Notes under the pieces: model-generated | What the model was told of the DNA's origin: nothing | What the model saw: only the letters and a program-made list of their open reading frames with translations | Database searches by the model: none | Part shown: in pieces, positions 30,360-41,229 of the stretch | Layout: each line of letters starts with the position of its first letter | Position numbering within the stretch: the stretch's first letter is position 1 | Position numbers and translations under genes: made by a program | Origin: Prorocentrum cordatum | Lineage: Eukaryota; Sar; Dinophyceae; Prorocentrales; Prorocentraceae | Direction of reading: 5' to 3' | DNA length: 64,000 nt | NCBI GenBank assembly: GCA_963575745.1 | Contig: CAUYUJ010015518.1 | Location: 101,001 to 165,000, forward strand

Positions 30360-30890
30360 GGATTAGGGTGCTTGAGGATGAGGAGAGGTCGTCCTCGTCC
30401 TTGTGCTTCTCTTCCTCCTCGTTGTCCTCATGCTCCTCCTCGCTATCCTCACGTTCGCCACGTCGTCCTCGTCATCGACTCCTCGTTGCCCTCGCCTTCC
30501 TTTTCTTCTTCGCCCAATACGCCCATTAGACTACAGCGGCGCTTCCCGTTCTTGTCCGATCAGGTTAGGGTGCTTGAGGATGAGGAGAGGTCGGAGGATG
30601 CCAGCTAAAGGATTTGCCCCTCGCTCGTAGAGTAGGCAGTAGGCCCGATTGCTTTCAGATTCGGGCTGGCCAGCCAAGGAGGAGTTGACTGAGTAGATGG
30701 ACTGGTGGGACGGGTTAAGTGTGTGGGGGCGGCGTGGTGCCAGTGCCAGCAGAGGCGTGTAACGAGGAGGATGAAAGAGGGAACAGGACAGCGGGCGGGC
30801 GCGCTGGCAAAGGGCGGTGCCGAGCCCGCGTGGCATCCCGACCGGAAATACATCCTGTCGGCGGTGAGCGAGGGGGGACGTGAGAAGGGG
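30360..30890. other. GAGGATGAGGAGAGGTCG duplication and unassigned sequence
   Basis: The phrase TAGGGTGCTTGAGGATGAGG occurs at about 30365 and 30565, bracketing a TCC/CTC-rich stretch. 30610-30890 shows no gene or repeat. Confidence 0.45.
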
Positions 30891-31030
30891 CGGGCCTTCT
30901 CAGAAGGCTCGGGAGCCCCCTGGCTTTCTCAGAAGCTTTCTGAGCCTTCTCCGAAGACGCTGGAAACCTTTCAGGAGGCTAGAGGCCTTCTGAGAAGCCC
31001 CACCGCCTTCTGAGAAGGCCTCCTCGTTTT
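30890..31030. repeat. CTTCTGAGAAGG palindrome cluster
   Basis: Repeated CCTTCT-N-AGAAGG-type palindromes and GAGAAGGC words in about 140 bp. Confidence 0.7.
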
Positions 31031-31101
31031 CAGTTCCCCCCCTTGATCGCCGAATGAAAGACATCTTGGGAGAGCTGGGGAACGATTCGGGATCAAACAA
31101 G

Positions 31102-31372
31102 AGTCCGTTCAGCGTTCGGATTGGCCGAGTCCCTTCCGGTGATGCCCAGGGGTCTGGAGGACCCCTCCTCCTCCTCCTCCTCCCCCCCCTCCTCCTCCTC
31201 CTCCTCCTCCTCCTCCTCCTCCTCCTCCTCCTCCTCCTCCTCCTCCTCCTCCTCCTCCGTCTCCGCCTCCTTCGAGGAGGAGGAGGAGAAGGAGAAGGGA
31301 TCGTCATCAAAAAGAGTCTGGTCAGCGTTTGGATTGGCCGACTCCCTTCCGGTGATACCCGGGAGGCCAGGG
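31102..31372. repeat. Direct repeat pair flanking a (CTC)n/(GAG)n tract
   Basis: A sequence of about 55 bp around GCGTTYGGATTGGCCGA and CTCCCTTCCGGTGAT occurs at 31102 and 31312 on either side of a TCC run (31162-31262) and a GGA patch. Confidence 0.8.
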
Positions 31373-32019
31373 CTCCTTTTGGCCCCGAGGCGGCAGTTCC
31401 ACGGCTGATTGGTCAGGCCAGTGTTCGGGCGGCTCCCATGGCACTCGATCAACTCGCAGAGGAGGGAGAAAACGTACCAATACTGCTACCCTTCCCTCGT
31501 TTTTGCTGTGTTGGCCTCCTCGGCTCCGCCGCTGGGTTCGCCCCGAAATTCTGGTCAGAACGCGCCCCGGGAGAGGTCCAGGGAGTAGCGTTAGCGGTGC
31601 CTGTTTGTTTTCCCGGAAACTCCCTCGGAGCCCAGCGTTATTTGCTTCCTGAAAGGGCGAGTGCAGGGAGGCCGGGACGAGTCAGAAGCGGCTGACGGCG
31701 GTGGGGCCGCGGTGACGGACGCCGAGCCCAGAACACTGACGAAGAGGCAAGATTATTCAGCACGGTCAGCACCGACACGAGCACCCGTGGCACCATAGGT
31801 TTTTCGGAGGTGGTGGGGGGATTTTCAGAGGCTTTGCGGATGTCTCGGGGCATGCTCGTAGATCTTCGAAGGCTCTTGGAGGCCCTTGGAGGCCTTCGGA
31901 TGTTCCTGGTGGCGCAGGAGGTAAGGAGAGGACGATGGGTATTATTTGGAAAAGGGTGGGTGAATGGAGGGGGTAGACCAGGGGAGGGAACAGACATTTG
32001 AGAGAGGAATGAAGGTGCC
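31373..32019. other. Unassigned complex sequence
   Basis: No conserved product or repeat recognised. Short frames on both strands lack support. Confidence 0.3.
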
Positions 32020-32296
32020 GTCGATGAAGATGAGGAGAAGGAGGATGAAAAGGAGGTTGAGGAGGATGAGCAGGAGGATGAAGAGGAGGAGGAGGAGGAA
32101 TAGGAGGAGGAAGAGGAGGAAGAGGAAGAGGAGGAGGAGGAGGAGGAGGACGAGGAGGAGGAGGAGGAGGGCGAGGAAGAGGAGGAGGAGGAGCAGAGGA
32201 GGGGGTGGAGGAAGACAGACGAGCAGGAGGATAATGGCGGGACAAGCAGGAGGAGGGAGATGAGGAGGAGGTGGAGGAGGTGGAGGAGGAGGAGGA
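32020..32296. repeat. GGA-rich tract
   Basis: GGA/GAA trinucleotides with interruptions. Confidence 0.9.
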
Positions 32297-32640
32297 GGAC
32301 AAGTGTAAGCCCAAGACTCATCCACGATGTTGGGATAATCCCTTCCTCCAAGCTCCCTCTTCATATGCCGCATACAAGGATCCATTTTTCACTGAGGGAA
32401 CTGCCCCGTTGGGAGTCAACCGTTTGAAGATCCTGAAGCGTGCCAAGCACCATTCTCGGAACTTCACCGCCAAGGTTCAACATGACTATTGCGTCTTGAC
32501 GATACTGACTCGTGCCACAATACCATTCCTGGGACTTCAAGACCGCGAATCAACGTGACCGTTGCGTCCTAACAGTCCAGAAACGTTCCGAACGCCGCTT
32601 CTGCTACGTTAACCATTGGAATCCGCGAACATGTTGAATT
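32285..32640. repeat. Interspersed repeat, copy 2
   Basis: Counterpart of 1-360. Internal units begin CGTGCCAAGCACCATTC (about 32439) and CGTGCCACAATACCATTCC (about 32512), 73 bp apart. Confidence 0.65.
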
Positions 32641-33060
32641 CGAATGTGCGCGGCGCTGAGGCGAGAACCACATTTTGAAAAGAAGCCGCCCTCAACCTGG
32701 GAAGCTCTCACATATTTTAAGAACGCATATGCTTGGCGCTAAGACGATCACCACATTTTGCAAACTTTCGCCCTCAATCCGTGCAACTCTTGCAACTTGT
32801 TCAAACGAGTGGGCGCAGCGCCAAGGCGAGAGCCGCATTTTGAAAACCACCCACCCTCAATCCGTGAAGCTCTTGCGTTGTTGGAACGAATGCGCGCGGC
32901 GCTAAGGCGAGAGCCAACGGTCCTCAATCCGTGACGCTCCGCCCTTCATCCGTGAAGCTGTTGCAAATGTTTGATCTTCGGGATCCTAAGTGGTAAGGAT
33001 GTCTGAGACGAAACGCCCCCTTTCGACCAGCCTCGGGGTGAGACAGGGAGGATTTTCGAT
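32640..33060 (+). repeat. 83-bp degenerate tandem repeat, copy B
   Basis: CTCAATCCGTGAAGCTC and GGCGCTAAGGCGAGAGCC words recur. It ends with a TTTCGACCAGCCTCGGGGTGA tail also seen at 20370-20405. Confidence 0.8.
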
Positions 33061-33069
33061 AAGGACAAG

Positions 33070-33255
33070 GCATGGAGGAGGAGGAGGAGGAGGAGGAGAA
33101 GGAGGAGGGAGGAGGTGGAGGAGGAGGAGGAGGAGGAGGAGGAGGAAGAGGCGGAGGAGGAGGAGGAGGAGGAGGAGGAGGAGGAGGAGGAGGAGGAGGA
33201 GGAGGAGGAGGAGGAGGAGGAGGAGGAGGAGTAGGAGGAGGAAGGAGGAGGAGGA
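33070..33255. repeat. (GGA)n microsatellite
   Basis: Near-continuous GGA run immediately upstream of the decayed LINE fragment, which starts abruptly after it. Confidence 0.95.
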
Positions 33256-35285
33256 TGGGTGCTCGGCTCGCAGTGACGAGATCCGCCATGCAGTTGGGGA
33301 CGCGCAAATTGGCGTCGGCGCCCCGGCCAGAACCGACGCTTTGCAGAAAGTGTTGACGGCCAGCGCTGACGAGTTGCCAGACTTTTTGTTCGTCTCCATC
33401 GACGTAAAGTGTGCTTTCCGCAGATGCAGGCGCCGCGAGCTTTCTCGAGCCTTGCGCCGTCGGTGCCTGGACGTGGAGCTACTGGCCCGCACGAAGTACG
33501 ACCGCCCTGGGCAGCGCGTCCTCCGTGGCAACCGCGGGCCTGGTGAAGTGGGACGGCAGGTGCTGGGCCTAGACGAGGGCTGCCCTGCCTCGCCAGCGTT
33601 TTTCGCCATTGCGTTGGCGGATCCTCTGGGTATTGTGCGCCGGGAGATGCAGGCGCTGCGCGCGAGGGCAGATTCGGTTGCCTACCTCGACGACGTAGAC
33701 TTCCGGGTGCCCCAGGAGCATGTGGAGCAGGCCATGCAGCTGGCTTCCCAGGCGGTCGGCGCGACAGGCCTCAAGTTCAGCACCGCCAAACTTGTAGTTT
33801 CCTTCGGGCGCGCCCGCTGGCATCCCAGCTGCGCTGCAGCCGAGCGTCGTGCCAGTGAAGCCAGGTGTGGGGAGCTCAATACTCTGCGTGCGTAGCGGAC
33901 GTCTCCAGGAGGACGACGATGACTTGCGCGACGTGCTGGCAGGGGTCGACGGGTTAGTCCAGGTGGACTGCTCGAGGGCCAGGATTGTCGCGATCGCAGA
34001 CCGCTGGCGTCTCCGTCGTCCGCCATGGCTTAGCAGAGCACGTTGCGTGGTCAGGTTTTGCGAGCGTCGTGAGCGGCGTTGTCACTCATGTTCAGCGCGC
34101 GCAGGCAGGCGACCCCGTGCAGTGGCGCCGATTAGACGACAAAGTTGTTGCCACTGTCGGGGTTCGACTCGGCGAGCCGCTGTCGGACTTATCCCGCAAG
34201 GTCCTGTTCTCGAGCGCGAAGTTCGGCGTCGGCGGTCTGGCGAGCGCGGAGACCAGGACGGACCCTGCCTTCCTCGGCTCCTGGACACAGGTGGAGGCCG
34301 TCGTCTACCGGTTGCAGCGCTCGGAAACGTCGGCGCAGCAGCAGTAGCACTAGACAGTGCGGGCGGCGACGGAACGAGTGCGGGCGGCGGGCGGATCAGT
34401 GGCAATCCGCACTCAGAAGGCCATCGCCCAGTCTTTGCTAGCCAGGCGGAACCGACAGCTCAAGGCAGGGCTGGAGGACGACGCGGCGACACTCCTCAAC
34501 TCCCAGGCTTTGGAGGGCGGGGCGTGGCTCCAAGCAACCCTTTGCGATCGTGATGTGATGTCGGACGACGAATTCAGCGTGTGCTTGCGGCGGCGCCTTC
34601 TTGTCGAATACCCAACCAGACAGGGCGCGTTGCCGTGCATGCTCTGGGCCCGCGGTGCCCGCCGAACGTGCGGGTGTATCTTGCGACGTCGTTGGGGCAG
34701 CCACGCCGTTTCCTGCGAGAAAGGCCCAGGCTGCTCCAGACGCCACAACGACTGCTCGGAGGAGCTGGCTGGCTGGGGTGCCAGGGGCGCGTGGGCCCTG
34801 AGACTCTGACAGAACTGCGCGTGCTTAGCTGGGGCCAGCCAGGCCAGCGGGGCATGGACCGGGCGGTGATGGACGTAGTCGCTCCCAGAGACTTGGCCGG
34901 CCAGGGGCGGCTGTTCATACATGTGTCGGTCGTGGAACCGACTTCGGCCGATGCCGCTGCGGCACAGGCCCGTGCCCGCCGCCCAGGCTTGGCAGCTGCA
35001 GACCAGGAGCGCACCAAACACACGCGCCACCCCGGTGGACACTTGCTGCTGGCCGTGGGTGGCTCGCGATCACGGCCGCGTTCCCATCTCCAACGCCTTC
35101 TGGTTTCTTCTGCCTTTCTCCCCCCTTTGCTCTCTCCTTCCCCCATGCTGTTTTTCTTAAGGGGGGGTGGGCCCTTTCGCCAGTACCCGGGTGGACTGAG
35201 AAAACATTTGGATGGGTGCACCCCCTCTATGGCTCTGTGTGGACGGTCGGCCAGTACGCCTGGCCATAGTGGACGTTTGTTCTAA
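33256..35285 (+). pseudogene. Decayed 5'-truncated LINE: reverse transcriptase, CCHC finger, restriction-like-endonuclease-like tail
   Basis: In one frame (33265-33895) a reverse transcriptase is evident: motif A in FVSIDVKCAF (about 33395), motif B in DEGCPASPAFF (about 33573) and motif C in YLDD (about 33685). The frame stops at 33893. LINE-like C-terminal sequence continues in another frame (33985-34347, LGGL-like GVGGLASAETRT and AFLGSW), then two in-frame stops. A following stretch ends in a Cys-His motif (CGC...HAVSC...RRHND, about 34670-34760). A third frame (34790-35050) has MDVVAPRD...IHVSVVEP, resembling the downstream nuclease of R2/CRE-type LINEs. Several frameshifts and stops show it is dead. 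It belongs to a different lineage from the 16-kb element, being RLE-type rather than APE-type; the nuclease call is inference. Confidence 0.75.
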
Positions 35286-35319
35286 AGTGGGACACGTGCC
35301 GGGGTCGCGGATTCAGCAA

Positions 35320-35850
<531 letters not shown>

Positions 35851-36125
35851 ACAATACTAATCGTAGTACAATAATCATAGTAAGCTTAATACGAGTCATA
35901 CGAGTTTTACTGACAATAGCAGCAGTAGTAAGAGTAGTAATGAGACAGAGGATGATGACGCACAATCATAATAATACGAGAAACAATAAGAATCATACGA
36001 CCTTTATGAATACTAACACTAATAGTTGTAATGCGAACAATGATAATGATACTGATTCTGGTCATAACAATAATAATCATTAGAACAATACATGTAATTC
36101 TATAATACCGGAGAAAAGCCCAATC
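35851..36125. other. AT-rich degenerate AATAATACGA sequence
   Basis: Low-complexity AT-rich stretch with AATA, CATA and ACGAG words. Similar texture recurs at 37360-37700 and 62840-62905. No gene seen. Confidence 0.5.
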
Positions 36126-36129
36126 ATGA

Positions 36130-36440
36130 TATTTTTAGGGCTGTAGGGCTATGGGGCTATACGGTTGTAGGACCATAGGGCTAGGGCTATAGGACTATAG
36201 GGTTATAGGGCTATAGCAACAGGCAGTAAGGCTATAGGGCTATAGGCCTATAAGGGCTATAGGGTTAGAGGGCTATAGGGCGATTTGGGCTATAGGGCAT
36301 AAGGACTATAGGGCTATTAGGGCTATAGGGCTATAGGGCTATAGGGCTATAGGGCTATAGGGCTATAGGGCTATAGTGCTATAGGCCTAGAGGTCTATAG
36401 GGATATAGGGCTATAGAGCTATAGGGCTATAGGGCGATAG
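36130..36440 (-). repeat. 9-mer minisatellite (GGGCTATAG), copy 2
   Basis: Reverse orientation of the 20576-21475 array. Confidence 0.95.
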
Positions 36441-36665
36441 AGCACCGCGGGCACCCCGGGGCGCCTCCGGGCACCCTGGGGCACCTCCGGGCAACCCTGC
36501 AGACCTCCGGGCACCTCCGGGCACCCGGGCACCCGGGCACCCCCGGGCACCTGGGCACCCCCGGGCATCCGGGCACCTGGGCGTGCGGCGAAAATCGGCG
36601 GCAAACCTAACCTAACCATCTGAATCCGCTAAGACCCCAACAGAGGCAAGCTCTGATTGAGTAAT
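36441..36665 (-). repeat. GGGCACCC octamers plus conserved module, copy 2
   Basis: Reverse complement of the 20410-20575 composite, ending in CAGAGGCAAGCTCTGATT. Confidence 0.85.
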
Positions 36666-36779
36666 AACGAAGAGTGAGGCGAATACGGACGCTAATAATA
36701 ACAATAATAAGGCGACCAATGCTAATGCTTCTGATACGAAGCTAATGACACCGGAGAAACATCCAATCATATTTTTGTT

Positions 36780-37350
36780 GGGGCAACGGGGCTATTTGGG
36801 CTATATGGCTATAGGGGTATAGTGATATAGGGCTATTGGGCTATAGGGGCTATAGGACATTAGGGCTATGGGGCTATAGGGCTATATGGCTATAGAGCTA
36901 TAGGGCTATAGGGCTATAGGGCTATAGAGCTATAGGGCTCTAGGGCTTTAGGGCTATAGGGCCATCGTGCTATAGGGCTATAGGGCTATAGGGCTATAAG
37001 GCTATAGGGCTATAGGGCTATTGGGCTATATGGGCTATATGGGCTATTGGGCTATTGGGCTACTGGGCTATAGGGCTATAAAGCTATATAAGGCTATAGG
37101 GCTATATGGCCATAGGGTACCAGGGAGCCCCCGGGCACCTCAGGGCACCCCCGAGCACCCGGGCACCCGGGCACCCCCGGGCACCGGGGCACCTGGCCAC
37201 CGGCCACCGAAATCCTGGGGCACCGGGCACCCACGGGCACCCACGGGCACCCCGGCACCCCGGCACCCGGCCACCCAATCGGCGCCGCACCTCACCTAAC
37301 CATATGAATCCGCTAGGGCCCCTACAGAGGCAAGCTCTGATTTGGGAATG
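36780..37350 (-). repeat. 9-mer array, octamers and conserved module, copy 3
   Basis: Third copy of the composite: GGGCTATAG units (36780-37110), GGGCACCC units (37125-37275), then AACCATATGAATCCGCTAGG and CAGAGGCAAGCTCTGATTT. Confidence 0.9.
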
Positions 37351-37359
37351 AGAGCCGTC

Positions 37360-37880
37360 AGACGCATACTAATAATTAATAAGCAGGCTAAGACGACGAA
37401 CCCGAAAACGTAGTACTAGCAACATTGATAAAAACAATCTTCAACATTCCAATAGTAACCAGGATACCAGTAATACGAACACTATAACTTAAACGACGAA
37501 TAATAACACTCATAATGAGAATGCTAGTGAGACTAATCATCATCATCATCATCATCCTACTAACACTAACAATACTACTAGCAAGACTAATGCTAATAAT
37601 AATGATAACTCTAATTACAGTAATAATGCGTAATAGCGATACTGATGATGATGATGCTGATGATGATGAGGATATTAATCCGACTAGTATTACCAAGACG
37701 AATGATAAATCAATTCTTGACGCTTCGCGTATCCCCACCAGCCCATCCTACACCAGGCACTCGAACGAAGAGCGCCGATGATCGGCAGCTGTTCTTCTCC
37801 CCCTCTTCCTCCTTCTCCTCCGCCTTCTTCCTCCTCCTCTCCTCCTCCTCCCTCTCCTCCTCCTCTTCCTCCATCAATAG
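37360..37880. other. AT-rich degenerate sequence and TCC tract
   Basis: 37360-37700 holds AATAAT/ATACTA words. 37790-37875 is TCC-rich. No gene seen. Confidence 0.5.
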
Positions 37881-38690
37881 TAAGATCCGGATTGGAAACT
37901 AAGGTAACCCCAAAATGGCCCCAAGATGGCCCCAAGATGGCCCAAAATGGCCCAAAGATGGCCCAACATGGCCCCACGATGGCCCTAGCTGGCCCCAAGA
38001 TGGCTCCTTAGGGGAAGCTTGGAGGTGGAACAAGGCTCTTACTCTTGACTTTGGAAAACTTGACTTTACACCATTCTGAAAAGTCAAGAGTAAGAGCCGA
38101 ATTGGAAGCCAAGGTAACCCCAAGATGGCTCCAAGATGGCCCAAGATGGCCCCAAGATGGCCCCAAATGGCTCAAAGATAGCCCAACATGGCGTCTGGGG
38201 TCCTTTTAGACGCCATCGGGGCGCTCTGGGGGGGCATCTTGGAGCAAATGTATCAAAGAAGAGCAGAGCTTTAATTAGCGTTGCCCCTCCAGACTGTCTA
38301 ACATCGCTTCCTGGACCCCTCTTGGATCGCTCTTGGAGCGCTCTTGGACGCTGTTGAGGCAGTCTTGAGGCTCTCTTGGGCCCCTGTTGGGTCCCAGTTG
38401 GGACATCTTGGCGCTGAGGCCTCGGATGGGCTTCGGAAGCGAACAAGTGAGAACACCAAAAACATTGATCTTCCCTCGGGTTTTGAAGCATTTTGGCCTT
38501 TTGAGGGCACTCTAATGATGCTCTTGTGGGCACTTGGAACCATCTTGGAGCGGTCTTGGAACGTGTTGGAGCGTCTTCTGAACCATCTTCAGGCATCTTG
38601 CGCTATCTTGAGCCATCTTGGAGGCGATCTTGGGCTCTCTGAGGCCCTCTTGGAGCCGTCCTGGGTCATCTTGGACGCTCTGACCGCTTC
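37881..38690 (-). repeat. CCAAGATGGCC minisatellite and related spacers
   Basis: Reverse-strand form of the GGCCATCTTGG units (37900-38000 and 38105-38190), then forward-strand CTTGGA units from about 38310. Direct repeats of about 40 bp with GGTAACCCCAARATGGC occur at 37879 and 38089. Confidence 0.8.
38034..38098. repeat. Perfect 19-bp inverted repeat
   Basis: Left arm GGCTCTTACTCTTGACTTT (38034-38052), right arm its exact complement (38080-38098), 27-nt loop. It sits between the two 40-bp direct repeats. Confidence 0.95.
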
Positions 38691-38815
38691 CCGCCCCTCC
38701 TGTCCAGGTCAGCGGGGAGGGGGTAGGGGGAGGGGTAAACCCCTCCCCGAAGGGGAAGAGGGAGGGGTGGAAGAGGAAACGCCCTAAACCACCGACGCCC
38801 AGAGGGCTGGTGGGA
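38690..38815. repeat. G-rich hairpin repeat, copy 1 of 3
   Basis: GGGGAGGGGT (38727-38736) and ACCCCTCCCC (38739-38748) form a 10-bp hairpin with a 2-nt loop. The surrounding 100 bp recurs at about 61235-61347 and 62725-62835, each ending CTAAACCACNCACGCCCA. Confidence 0.9.
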
Positions 38816-38874
38816 TTTTAGAATTCTTTTGTTTCAACCTCACCCCCTGTTTTTTTGCACGAAGACCCCGAGCG

Positions 38875-40878
38875 TTGAGGCCAGACCTGCCAAGCTGTCG
38901 GACCGTGTGTTCCCCGAATCGGTTTGGAAAGCCTTCGGTGAATACGTGGGCGTCTGGAAGGTCCTCTTGGCCGTCCGGAGGCCATGTTGATCCTCTCGGG
39001 CCTTCTTGGAGGGCGTTTTGGGGGGCTCTTGGGCCGTCTTGGAGGCCATCTTGAGCGTCTTGGATGCCTCTTGGGCCGTCTTGGGGGCCTCTTGGGGCCG
39101 TCTTGGGTCTCTTGGGCGATCCTTGGGGGCACTTGGGCCGTCTCGGGCCGTCGGAAGGCCGAACAGAAAGCAAATGCCACGATCCTTCAAAAATTAATGG
39201 GAAATCAATGATTTGGGCCTTTTCTGGCTTTCCTGGAGGCTCTCTTGGAGGCCTCTTGGGCCGTCTTGGGCCATCTTAGGGCCATTTTCGGCCGTCTTGG
39301 TGGGCTCCTGGCCCGTCGGGAGCCGTTCGGGGGGCCTCTCTGGGCCGACTTGGGGCCCTCTTGGAATGCTCTAGGGCCGTCTTGGAGGCCATCTTGGGCG
39401 TCTTAAAGGCCTCCTGGGCCGTATTGGGGGCCGTCTTGGGGGCTTCTTGGGTCGTTCTGGGGCATCTTGGAGGCCTCTTGGGCGATCTTTGGGCGATCGT
39501 TGGGGGCCCTTGGGCCGTCTCGGGTCGTCGGAAGGCCGAAAAGAAGCAGATGTCAAAATCCTTCAAAAACCTAAGGAACGTATGTGTGTTTGGCCTTTTC
39601 TGGCCTTCCTGGAGGCCCTGGCCCGAGGCATTGTGGCAAGTCTTCAGGCATTTGGAACATTTGGTTTGTGCCTATTGCCGCCAAGCCGCTGTTACTCCGC
39701 CGCTGCCGCAATGAACGTCGCGGTGCTTGCAGGAGCGTTCGCCATCTTGCTCGTCGGCCGCGGCTGCGTCGCCGCCGACGACCTGCCCGTGTCTTTGGAG
39801 GAGCGTCGTCTGATGGAGGGCGACTCGCGCAACTGCGACGCCACGAACGAGGCCGACGGCGTGGGGCTGCTTTAGTCACGGGCGTCGAACCCGGCGGACC
39901 GCAAATCGCGCATGCAGGGCCACAAACAACATGAGGAGGCGAGAGTGGAGGATGTACCGATCGATGTCCAGAACCTCAACTCTACCATTCATCGCCAGCA
40001 TGAACATCCTGGGGACGTGCATCTCCTTGGGAAAGATTGCAACAAAGAGTGCCCTGAAGCAGACACTTTCTGCTGCACTTATAGCGTCGGGTTGGTCAGA
40101 CAAACTTGCTGCGTGAGTCACAATGCGTGGATTATTCCAGGATACCCTTGCCCACATAATCAGTGGAATCGTTGCACGAGGGGGTATTGTTGTAAAGGCA
40201 GCATTTGTAGTCCGTGCTAGCTCAGTTGTCCTCCTCTCTGCCCCGCTGGGTTACACGTCCTGCCCGTTCGCGTGCGAACCCGAAGGCTTCGTTGCCGTTG
40301 CGGCTGGTTGCCCAAGACGCCCCCAAGCAACCCAGGATAGCTTTCGGGCGGCTCTCCAGGCTCCCAGGAGGCCTCCAAAAGACCTCAAGATAGCTCCGAG
40401 AGGCCTTCCGAGAGCGCCCGGAGAACCTCATATCGTTAATGTTCATTGTTCATTGTTTCTGTTCAGGGTTTTTGGCCTTCTCGCCACTTCATGCTTCCAA
40501 CGCTCCAGGACGGCCGAAGAGGCCCCCAAGACCGCCCCGAGACCGCCCAAGAGGCCCCCAAGACGGCCCCAGGACGGGCCAAGACGGCCCCGAGACTGCC
40601 GAAGAGGCGCCCAGGACAGCTCCAGACCACCCCAGAACAGGCCCACGGTGAGCCCAAGAGCGGGAGCAGGAGGCCTCCAGAGACCTTTGAGAGGACTCCG
40701 AGACCCCCCAGGGGCCTCCAACGCACCCCAGACCCTTGAGAGGCCCCCCAAAAATTCCCGACGAGGCCCCCCAAACAGCCCAAGAGAGCTTCGAGAGCCG
40801 TCCCGAGAGAGCCCGAAGAGGATCTTTGCTTCCCTGTGGAGTTTGTCTACGTTTTTCGCCTTCTCACGTTTTTCCCGC
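38875..40878 (+). repeat. Segmental duplication, copy 1 (copy 2 at 58318-60293)
   Basis: About 2 kb of collinear, highly similar sequence: GGCCGTCTTGG minisatellite, a secreted-protein gene, a long 3' flank and a reverse-oriented minisatellite. Similarity stops at TTTTTCCCGCTTCCA in both copies. Confidence 0.95.
39711..40220 (+). pseudogene. Secreted Cys-rich protein, copy interrupted by TAG
   Basis: Paralogue of the gene at 59129-59638. The signal peptide and first 54 codons are nearly identical to it. Codon 55 is TAG (39873-39875) where the other copy has CAG. After the stop the frame stays open for 114 codons to the TAG at 40218-40220, with no other frameshift or stop and all 12 C-terminal cysteines kept. 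This suggests very recent inactivation, a population polymorphism, or a sequencing difference. An ATG at 39912 could start a shorter product, but it would lack the signal peptide. Relative to the intact copy, changes concentrate between the cysteines of the mature part. I do not recognise a family and infer no activity. Confidence 0.8.
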
Positions 40879-41229
40879 TTCCAACGCTCCAAGACCGAGG
40901 AATTTGAGATAGAAAAAAAGGAGGAATTCCAATGATTCCCGTTATTTTCCAGCTGGGACTCCTACTCCCTATCCTCTTTCTCGAGCCCCATCAAGACTTC
41001 GGGGGCACATGCAATAATGTTTCGGGAACGCTGTTGAACTCTCTGACGCTGTCTTGACACTCTCTTGGATCGTCTTCGTGTCCCCTGGCTTGTAACACCT
41101 GTAGCCAGCGCGGCGTTGCGACTGCGGGAGGAGGGAGCCTCAACCGCGGTGTCGCCGATGCCAGATGTGCTCGCCTTGCTGAGTGGAGCTCGGCGCTGAC
41201 TGAACGACTGGCACTCGCGGCGCTAATTA
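40879..41229. other. Unassigned sequence between duplication and macrosatellite
   Basis: No gene or repeat family recognised. Confidence 0.35.

Noticed and set aside
30531-30853. Minus-strand frame of 101 codons
   Set aside because: No domain, no conserved flank, and an equally long frame lies opposite.
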